A stretch of DNA of 64,000 bases, taken from assembly GCA_905250125.1 (NCBI GenBank), contig CAJNOL010001057.1, positions 19,122 to 83,121 of the forward strand, read 5' to 3'. Positions 55,642 to 64,000 of this stretch are shown in pieces. This DNA is from Rotaria sordida (lineage: Eukaryota; Rotifera; Eurotatoria; Philodinida; Philodinidae). Position 1 is the first letter of the stretch, and each line of letters opens with the position of its first letter. The notes under the pieces were generated by a model that saw only the letters and a list, made by a program, of their open reading frames with translations, searched no databases and was not told the origin of the DNA. The translations under genes and the position numbers were made by a program.

Positions 55642-58076
55642 ATGGAAGAACATAGTTCATTGAGAGATAATTTTAAATATGTCCGCATGCACAGTGCGAC
55701 ATCGATCAATGAAATTCTCGAAATTAATGATATTCAACGTCTCGAACATCTTGCTCGTATGTTTGCCAAATACCAGATGGCAGGTAAACGATATGAAACA
55801 AAAGCTTGGCATGTTTATTTTCGACGTATTGCTGCAAATCCTATTGTATTCTATCAGAATAATGCTGCTCTCTTCTACGAAGATAATCAATATGAGAGTG
55901 AAAAATTTGAAGTAACCGATCCGACTCTTATTCATGGTGATTTGCATATTGGTCAATTTCATTACTATCTCGATGATATAAGTGGTGAACGTGTATTCAG
56001 TGTACGACAACACAAAAAGAAATTAGCTCCATTTACATGGGATCTCAAACGTTTAGCAGCCAATCTTGCACTTATTGCTTATCGCCAATGTTTTAGTGAT
56101 AATGAAATAAGTGAAATACTTGAAGTCTTTGCTCAACAGTATATCAGAAGTGTTTTATTACCATGCAAAAACATGTTAATACGGAAGATCAGTCATGATA
56201 TAAAACAGTCTCATCAATTGGAACCACTTCCACTTCAAAAACAATGTTCAGTCATTGGATCATTGAAAGTTGAACATAGGATGCATGAAATCGATTGGCA
56301 ATCGATTGATAGTGTTAAGAGTCTGATGATACTTGCCGAACAATTGGCTATTATTACAGCTCATCTACATTGTCAACCGCCAATCACTGTATGTTCGATG
56401 CAAGATGTGCCAAATTTAATGATAGAAAACAATGCCGATTGTTGTACTCGAGCTATACAAACATCACTCAATTCTTATGTCAAGCAACGGCAATTGATCG
56501 ACGAAATTCGTCTTTTTGCAATAATGTATGCCGAAATTGCTGAAAGGGATTATCAACTTTTCTTCAAAAATTTTCGTAATGAAAGAATATTCAAAGGTCC
56601 TGATACTCTAATGAATACTCAAATACAACATCCATTAGCGAATGCTCGTCGAGTAGCTATATTAATTGTAGGTGGTGGTATTGGTGGTATGGCAACAGCT
56701 CTTAGTTTTGCTCGAGCTGGAATACGAGTAAGATTATTAGAGAAAAATACGGAATTAGGTGAAGTCGGTGCTGGTATGCAGTTAGCACCGAACTGTAGTC
56801 GTCTACTTGATCGGCTTGGAATCTTACAAAAAGTGCAAGCTAATGCTGTTTTTCCGAAACAAATTGTATGGATGGATGCTCTATCTGGTGAACGTCTTAC
56901 TTGTATTGATTTAGGTAAAAAATTTATTAAAACATTCGGCTATCCATATATAGTTGTACATCGAGCTGATCTTTTTCAAGCTCTTCATCAAGCATGTTTG
57001 GAAAGTTCTATGGTAACAATGGAAACAAATCGTACGGTAACGAGTGTCGATGAACGACCAAAATCGATAATGGTCGAATGTGCAGATGGAATGCGTTACG
57101 ATTGTGATATGGTCGTTGCAGCTGATGGTCTTTGGTCATCTTTACGAAAATTTGTTTGTGATGATGGCCCACCAATTAGTGTTGGATATGTTACCTATCG
57201 AGGTACTATTAAAATCGATCAAGTCTCAAAAGAAGCTGGTCTTGAAAATGTTCAATTTTGGATGGGACCTAATATGCATTTAGTACAATATCCAATTCGA
57301 CGAGGTGAACTATTCAATCAGGCAGCTGTATTCAAATCAAAGCGATTGCCCGATGATACAGATCGATGGGGAACCAAAGAAGAACTCAATGAGACATTTG
57401 GTGTCGGATGTGAACATGTAAAAAATGCTCTTGAACTACTTCAGACCAACTTTCGATGGCCAGTTTATGAGTTAGTTATCTTTTCATTCTTTCTTTCATT
57501 CATATGTTTATTATCATATTTCTTTCTAGTCGAAATCCATTATCCAAATGGAGTCGTGGTCGATTAGTATTGTTGGGTGATGCAGCTCATCCGATGTTAC
57601 AATATGCGGCACAAGGTGCTGCGCAAGCACTGGAAGATGCTTGGGCACTTACTGCTGCCTACAAGAAACATGGTCCATCGAAGATTAATGCTATATTTCG
57701 TGAATATGAACAAGAAAGAATACCTCGATCATCAAAAGTTGTGCAATTTGCACGTGACATTGGCACATATGCACATCAAAACGGCATGGAGAAGATGGCA
57801 CGTGATACAACACTGCGTATGCATGACATGAACGACTTTCACTTCCTCAAGTGGTTATATGCAGAAAACCAGAATGAGGACGATTCAGAACGAAAAATAA
57901 GAATTAATCCGGACACACCCGTAAATGGCCGTATACTTTCCATATTTTCCCGTATACAATCGTATTTTGGCTATTTACAAGGCTTAGTATCACGATACCG
58001 TATATGGTCGCCTGTTTACTTCGCATTGATCCTTATGCGATCATGCATCTTCAGATACGGTCATGGAGATATATGA
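55642..58076 (+). CDS. DUF2252 / FAD-dependent monooxygenase fusion, 791 residues
   Basis: Two exons (55642-57470, 57530-58076) flank a 59-bp intron (GTTAGT...TTTCTAG, phase 2). Residues ~30-330 resemble bacterial DUF2252, a kinase-like (APH/PKL) fold: ANPIVFYQNNAALF, IHGDLHIGQFHYY (~97-109) and FTWDLKRLAANLALIA; the usual acidic DFDE-type motif before WDLKRL is replaced by a basic SVRQHKKK, so phosphotransfer looks unlikely. Residues ~340-790 are a class A flavoprotein monooxygenase like salicylate or 6-hydroxynicotinate hydroxylases: VGGGIGGM (344), LLEKNTELGEVGAGMQLAPN, VVAADGLWS and GDAAHPMLQYAAQGA (~626). Expected chemistry is NAD(P)H-dependent hydroxylation of an aromatic substrate. Both domains are bacterial or fungal in flavour, suggesting horizontal acquisition followed by intron gain. 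No break seen. Confidence 0.88.
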
Positions 58077-59502
58077 TTGAAATACTGAGTCATGCAAAAC
58101 ATCGTATTTCTCCGTTCACGGTCGATTACGAACCTGTCTATTCTATCTTAGAAATGCAACACTGTTACTTATTTTATTGCGTGATGTATACACCTTTCCA
58201 TCCACTTGCAGATCTAATTTGAGTTGTCACCCTAGGCGATGTACTAGTAACAAGTACTAGACAAGTAATTACTTAAAGAGATTTCTTAATTTTTCGCTGA
58301 ATTACTTAACTCAGAGCTGTTTAAAAGCTCGTTACCGTAAAGAGAACATAGCTCTATATCTAAATCTGCAAAAATGTTAGGAGATGAAGGCATACACTGT
58401 CTTCTTCCTCGTCTATATATAATATATTTTCGCTTTCTTCTCTTCATTGAGTCGTCTTCTTTTCCTGCAGAACGTTAGTTGTTAATGTGCTTTCCTTCCT
58501 GCCAAGTGACATTACTGACTTAGTGCTTGTCCAAGTATTTGCCTTCAAGTACATCGACTAGGGATATGCTTCGCGTTTTTAAAATTACGATTCTCTATTA
58601 GTTTTGGAATGCATTTGATCAAACAAAATTATTGATATTTATCATAAGAGGAGCCTTTTTTTTTGTTGAATGTTAGTTTTGTTTTATGTAATATTTGAGT
58701 ATATTTATTTATATGATGATTTCAAAGAATAAGAAAAGTGTGTTGTATGTTCAAATGAACGGATCAAAATGACTGGATAAAGCTCGATAATAATAGAAGC
58801 TCTTGCAATTATAGTCTGCTCTAAGGTATTATGATCTAGAGAACCATAAATAAGGACATTGAAAAGAATTTTACAGAGGACTAAAATTTCATTTATTTCT
58901 ACATTCTTCATGCGTCTTATCCAGGTGAATGAATCTGATAATGGATCGTATTTTCTTATTTGAGTACGAATTATCATTTTATCCCAGTAGTAGAGGCCAC
59001 TCTGGTCATACGATGAGATTCAATCGGATTCCGATCAGATCCAACACTAAGGATCCAGATGGGTGTGGGTGGGTGTGGATGTGAATCAAACAGAAGAGGA
59101 ACACTCACACCCACACCCACACCCACACCCTGTTTCATGATTATGGTGAGTATAACTTGTGGAAAGTTCGAAATAAAAATAGATGATTCTCGTTAGGAAT
59201 TCAAAGAAAATGATTTTTATGACAGATCTTAACAAAATATCACCATATATATCTATCTAACTGTTCTTCAATCTCGCTATATGTCATTTGTTCTAGATTA
59301 CAAGAGATGCTTTTCGATTGCATAGAGCACATTTCCAATATTGAATGAAACCGTGCATCGTATGTTCTGGTAATTTGTAGAATTAATGAGAATGATAGCA
59401 AAAAGTCAATGATAGAATCCGAAGAGAAACGTTTTATTTCATAAATGTTTCATACATGAAATTTTAACTGATACATAAATCTAAATATTTTTGTGAAGGT
59501 TA
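58077..59502. other. Intergenic with hairpin copy J
   Basis: Convergent gene ends. A minus frame at 58705-58977 (90 residues, MIIRTQIRKYDPLSDSFTW start) may be a small exon but has no known domain. The cassette at 59059-59131 is the only firm structure. Confidence 0.4.
59059..59131. repeat. Telomere-like inverted cassette, copy J
   Basis: Left arm GATGGGTGTGGGTGGGTGTG, centre AATCAAACAGAAGAGGAA, right arm CACTCACACCCACACCCACA extended to CACACCCT. The right arm holds four consecutive perfect ACACCC units. Confidence 0.85.
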
Positions 59503-61477
59503 TTAGATAATGAAATTGTTATGTTTTTCAATAGAGTAGAAATTTTGAATTCGATGATTAAGACAGTCTGACACGTACAAATTCAGTTGTGAATCAAGTG
59601 CTACAGCATATGGATAATAAAGGTGAAAAGAGTCAGAACCAAAAGTTACACTAACGCCAGTAATTGTTGTACCATTCAATGAACCAGCTAGGAAAAACTG
59701 AATTCGATGATTAAATGCATCAGCTACGTAAACGTTTCCCATAAAATCGACTGTAACATCAAGTGGACGATAGAGCAATGTTGACGAAGTACCATTGGCA
59801 CCGCTGCGGCTACCTGCAATTAGTGTCCAACTACTGGCACCTAGTATCCAACGAACAACATTATTAGAATTATAATTGGCAATGAATAAACTATTCGATG
59901 GTAAGTCCAAATAGATACCGATAGGATAGTTTAATTGTGAATTATTTGTTCCTGGTCCACTACCACCAGCAACTACAGTACCGGATGATGCATTTACAAA
60001 ATAACTCATAATGCGATGATTCCAAGAATCCGATATGTACAGTGCGCCAGAATTCGGATCACGTGCTACATCAAATGGAAAATTTAGTTGATTATTCGAT
60101 GAACCATTAACACCTGTCAACAGAAATATAAACACTACACATCTCATATGAAAGACTCTCATGTATTATACAACAGAAATGGGATCGGTTCGATTTGTAA
60201 TTTCTTAAGCCGATCTCAATTTTCGTTCATTTAGCTTCTTGCTTAAATTGATACAGCTTAACTCAATGTATAGACATGTAAAGCAAGAAATTTGAACGAG
60301 GAAAGATGTCTTTAGTGAATGTCTGTGTGAATTTGAATGGAATAAGTATTCATATTCGCATCCACATTCATATTAACACCCACACCCACACCCTGGTTAT
60401 CATGGTACGGAACTAACCATTAGTCTCCTAAATAGAGTAAACATGTCTACATCGATCCATATATATTTGATCATACAAAAAGCAGCCTCTGTTTCATGCG
60501 AACCATAATAATACTAGTAGGGTCGAGATTTTTTCAATTTTTCAAGTGTTGCTAATTGTGTCGTTGAAGATATTTTTTGCTTCTACCTTTTCCATTTCTA
60601 CGTCAAATAGAATGTTTTCAACATAGTACAAGATTTTATGTACAATTCGTTTTTTCCGTAATCTTGTTCATAAAATCTTGTTCTATGTTGAAAACATTCT
60701 ATTTGACGTAGGAATGGAAGAGATAGAAGCAAAAGCATATCCTTAACGGCACAATTATCAGCATGTGAAAATTTGGAAAAAATTCGACCATACTAGTGTT
60801 GTTATGGTTCGTATGGACCAGAGACTGCTTTTTATATGATCAAATATATATATGGATCGATGCAGACATATTCACTCTGTTCAGGAAAATAATGATTAGT
60901 CCTGTACGATGATAACTAGTCGAGTTATAAATCAACCACTCCATAGTCAAAAATTTTGTGGCAGAATTAGGACCACTGACTCTATATGTGTACTCATATA
61001 CATGTTCACTATTTCAAAACATGAAATCATCGCTGATGACCATAAAGTCAGGCAATAAAACTTTCCTGCTTTCTTTGTCATACAGAACTAGTGATTCTAT
61101 TGTTTCCTAACCTGTTCCGGCGATCGTTATACCAAAAGAAGCACCATTTGGCCATAATTGAACTCTATGATTCAAAGTGTCTGGCACATAAAGATTTGCG
61201 TCAGAATCGACGACTACACATTGAGGAGCTTGCAAAAAGGCATCTCCAGAACCAGTAGTACAGTTGGCTTGACCAGCCACTGTTTTACCATTGGTTGCAC
61301 CATGAACCCGCTTCTGGATTCTGTGGTTATACCGATCGCTGACGTAGATTGTACCGTCCGAATCAACAGTTACATCGGATGGCTGGTTGAGTCTCTGTGA
61401 GCTGCTATCCGAAACGGCGGTTGTACCAGCTACAGTTATACCACTAGCGTTACAACGGAATAAAGTTGTGACAGCTA
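59503..61477 (-). CDS. NHL-repeat protein, 5' end not found
   Basis: Exons 61477-61112 and 60113-59503 join in phase 1 (donor GTTAGG, acceptor TTGACAG); 325 residues are visible. NHL repeats recur every ~45-55 residues: QPSDVTVDSDGTIYVSDRYNHRIQ-type, APQCVVVDSDANLYVPDTLNHR, FPFDVARDPNSGALYISDSW, RPLDVTVDFMGNVYVADAFNHR and YPYAVALDSQLNLYVSDCLNHR. These fold into a beta-propeller that binds protein, RNA or glycan ligands; bdelloids carry many, often as extracellular or membrane proteins. The upstream acceptor TGTTTTAG at 61478-61485 demands further 5' exons, expected to encode a membrane segment and Thr-rich stalk, but none is evident before the telomere-like cassette at 62401. Intron 61111-60114 carries a cassette and a 527-bp palindrome. 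Confidence 0.8.
60322..60393. repeat. Telomere-like inverted cassette, copy K (half decayed)
   Basis: Left arm only GTGTGAATTTGAATGGAATA; right arm AACACCCACACCCACACCCT. It lies in the NHL intron and touches the left end of the palindrome at 60393. Confidence 0.6.
60393..60919. mobile_element. 527-bp palindromic fold-back element in the NHL intron
   Basis: The left arm starts CTGGTTATCATGGTACGGAA and the right arm ends with its near complement (GTACGATGATAACTAG); the inner arms GAATGTTTTCAACATAGTAC and GTTGAAAACATTC flank a ~30-bp loop at ~60656. No protein is encoded. It is unrelated in sequence to the other three large palindromes. Confidence 0.85.
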
Positions 61478-62400
61478 CTAAAACATTATAGAGAAAAGCA
61501 GCATTTAGTTGCTCCTAATAACTCTCGAGAAAACATTTGGGCGCATAGAGAACTAAATACGTTAGCTCAATGTTAACCATCACGTACAGAGAATCAAGGC
61601 CCGTAATCTAAATGATTCGAAAGAAATCCACCATTGAAATCAATCTTAATATTCTACAGACTGATATAATTCAACACTTTTATGCATATATATATACTAG
61701 TTCAAATAAGAATGTAACAAAGTTTTAATTAGCAGAAGTGTTCAATAACAACAAATAGCCATCTTGTAATTAAAACAAGAGGGTTTGTTGTCAAAATCCA
61801 ATCAAGTTTCACACTAGTGTACTTTTAATCAAAGCGTCGTTATTCGACTCAAACATGCAAGATAAAAAACAATTTGCAAAATTTCATTACAAAGTTTTGA
61901 TCAAAGAAAAATAAGAGCCTATTTCCACTGTAACAACTCGTTTTTTTTATATTCGATCTATAAATACATATTCAAACATCATTTATTTATTTAAAACAGA
62001 AAATTCGATGCAAAGTATCATACATGCAATAATCATAACTATCACAGTTCATAATCAACTAATCCATGAAAAGCAGAATAGTTTATACTTGGTTGATCGA
62101 TACTTTATATGCACTGAGTTGAACTACGACAACTGAGCGAACGCAAAGTAGTGTAAAAAAAAATATAATGAAAAAAAACCAAAAATTTTTAAAATGAAAA
62201 ACTTTCTATGAAACAAATAAGCTAAACAGATACATAACTAAGAATAGGCAGATATCACTTAATAATCTGTATTTTATTAAAAAGAGACACATGTTTCTCT
62301 GACATATACATAAAATTAAGTCTCATAAAAAACTCTAATCAAGTAAAAGATTTTTATTTGATTATATGTCCGCATCTGATATTTCTATCAAAAAACAATT
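61478..62400. other. No gene seen; expected 5' exons of the NHL gene absent
   Basis: A/T-rich sequence with no frame that would splice into the acceptor at 61478. Missing exons could be very short, or may have been lost when the sequence to the right was replaced at the cassette. Confidence 0.45.
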
Positions 62401-62480
62401 GGGTGGGTGTGGGTGTGGATGTATTTGAAGAAGAACCCAGATTCACACCCCCATGTCCACCCACACCCACACCCACACCC
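62401..62480. repeat. Telomere-like inverted cassette, copy L, at a duplication edge
   Basis: Left arm GGGTGGGTGTGGGTGTGGAT, centre TTTGAAGAAGAACCCAGA, right arm TGTCCACCCACACCCACACC. The right arm ends at 62480 and homology to the GTPase gene (47865 onwards) begins at 62483, so the cassette lies exactly on the truncated edge of the duplicate. Confidence 0.9.
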
Positions 62481-62482
62481 AG

Positions 62483-64000
62483 CTCGATGATCAAGTGTAC
62501 GAAGCTACAAATGATTGGCTTCTGCGCTATGTTCTCTATCCAATACAAGTAATTATCGAACGATTTAATCAACAATGGGAAAAAATCAAAACAATAATCC
62601 ATCAACAGCGCAACATCAGGATGAATTCACATTTAGAAATAGTAACGGAATTCTTTCGCATCGTAGAAGCAATCAAAATTGCATTGAGATTAAAAGATGG
62701 AGATTCATTGACTTTTGTCGATGATCTATTCGAACCATCGAGTAACGATACTGATCAGAATCTATTCGATAAGAAATTATGTATGGCTACACTTCTTTAT
62801 CAATATCTTTCAGGTGAATCTATTTCGACGCAGATAACTATTAAAAATGGTTTGACTTATATAGTTCAATCGAAGGGACAAGAAATTATCAATAATATAC
62901 CGAAATTAAGCGATCAACTGAAAGATATATTTTGTTCAATGAAGACAATATTTGAAACGTATACGATCACTTACATTGACTTTTTTCTCGATAAAATCAT
63001 CAATTAAAAAACAACCATGGAACAAACCCTACCAAATTGCATGACTACTTTTATTGAAAACAGTTGCCGTAATACGCGAGAACGACAACTTATTCAAGTA
63101 CATGGCTGTCAAGAAAAGTGTCCTTGTTGTAAGCGTTTATGTAATATTGATCATCGATTGGACAATGCTACGCCTGTGGGTCAAGAAGAGAATAGACATT
63201 GATGTCAATCTGGTCATCAGATTCGAAGTATGGGTGGCGTACGATATGAAATAATCAATGAAGCATCGACAGTATGGTGTGAAATAATCAAAGATGAAGA
63301 TCCTATTGTTACTAGTAGAGATGGACGACAGACATGGTTAGATTTCAAAAATGCTCATACGAATTGCGATTTTGGTGATCCGAGAATTCGAGAAACTCAA
63401 AAAACGCCCTATACCTATATATGGAATTCCAGTCAATCATTTTATTCTTCTACTCGATCATTCCGGTTCTATGAATGATTCAATTTTTAAACAGATATCT
63501 CGTCTATTGATACCGAGCAGCATGACTACTACTACAACGAGTGATTCTCATCAAATAGATTTGAGTCCATGGGAACATTTGCTTAAAGCTGTAAGAGAAT
63601 TTATTCACATTCGAATTCAAAAAGTATGTCATACTGATCAAATGACCATTATTGTTTTTGGTAATAGTGCGACACGAATTTATAATCGAGAAAAACTAAA
63701 TCACATTGATATGGATCGGCTTAATATACCGATGTCAATGTGTGGTCAAGGTACTAACTTTTCAGTTGCATTTGCTAAGCTTATCGAAACGCTGGACGGA
63801 ATCAAGAATGATTCAACATGCAATAGTCTTCGACAAACAATCATCTTTCTAACGGATGGAGAACCTCAAATTTATCCAACGTCTGAATTAGAACGTTTAT
63901 CTACCGATTACAAATCAATGATCACTGATTTTTGGATAATGGGTCTTGGTAATTATAATAAGAAAGTTCTCCAACAAATAAATGAGAAAATGCAAGGCAA
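62483..64000 (+). pseudogene. Second, 5'-truncated copy of the GTPase 3' region (zinc and VWA part)
   Basis: Matches 47865-49343 and runs off the window. It lacks the sensor domain and the G-domain. In frame from the edge: DDQVYEATNDWLLRYVLYP, TGG where the first copy has TAG, HLEIVTEFFRIVEA, an extra 12 residues (EPSSNDTDQNLF) absent from the first copy, then the shared TAA near 63005. The Cys cluster, shared TGA at ~63200, VWCEIIKDEDP and the same six-A frameshift before the VWA domain follow. VWA MIDAS-like motifs DHSGS and FLTDGEP are present in the shifted frame. Divergence from the first copy is ~8% before the 36-bp indel and below 1% after it. With no promoter or start of its own, it is a pseudogene unless transcribed from beyond the cassette. 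Confidence 0.85.

Noticed and set aside
55657-56013. Minus-strand frame opposite the DUF2252 domain
   Set aside because: Antisense shadow of conserved coding sequence.

Overview
The window looks like a piece of a bdelloid rotifer genome (Adineta/Rotaria-like). This is inferred from gene content, not from a marker gene. The DNA is AT-rich and eukaryotic, with GT-AG introns that I could place by keeping reading frames in phase. It carries gene families typical of bdelloids: divergent F-box proteins, NHL-repeat proteins, an ADP-ribosyltransferase followed by LRRs, a very-large-GTPase protein with an N-terminal sensor-like domain, single-pass membrane proteins with Thr-rich stalks, and a bacterial-looking DUF2252/FAD-monooxygenase fusion. 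Short blocks of TGTGGG recur; as I recall, this is the Adineta vaga telomere repeat. Two runs of exactly 100 N mark scaffold joins.

Layout. 0-1 kb: U-box membrane protein (-). 1-6.9 kb: gene fragments, gap, minisatellites and telomere-like hairpins. 6.9-12.5 kb: a three-exon, 865-residue transposase-like gene (-). 15.0-20.1 kb: a related gene interrupted by a complete 4.03-kb hAT transposon with an apparently intact 748-residue transposase; the hAT intron itself carries a fold-back element. 20.7-23.0 kb: minisatellite, possible hAT end, a 442-bp palindrome and a palindromic tandem repeat. 23.6-26.8 kb: broken F-box gene (-). 28.2-34.8 kb: five-exon membrane protein (+) whose 4.4-kb intron holds a decayed non-LTR retrotransposon. 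36.1-36.7 kb: second broken F-box gene (-). 40.1-40.8 kb: collapsed cytochrome P450 pseudogene (+). 43.2-49.4 kb: sensor-domain/large GTPase gene (+) whose zinc and VWA 3' part is disabled. 51-51.6 kb: 630-bp palindrome. 51.8-53.7 kb: ADP-ribosyltransferase plus LRR (+). 55.6-58.1 kb: DUF2252-FAD monooxygenase (+). 59.5-61.5 kb: NHL-repeat gene (-), 5' end not found. 62.5-64 kb: a 5'-truncated second copy of the GTPase 3' region, starting exactly at a telomere-like hairpin.

How it fits together. The region behaves like accessory, possibly subtelomeric DNA: few intact genes, many broken ones, nested mobile elements parked in introns. Two themes stand out. First, twelve inverted telomere-like cassettes (G-strand left, C-strand right) occur about every 5 kb, and two of them sit at the truncated edge of a gene, as expected of telomere-capped breaks that later fused. 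A miniature fold-back transposon is the rival explanation. Second, the two GTPase 3' copies are mosaic: about 8% divergent in the first 245 bp and below 1% afterwards, which points to gene conversion that included inactivating lesions. Several single-base breaks lie in A runs, so assembly error must be excluded for those.
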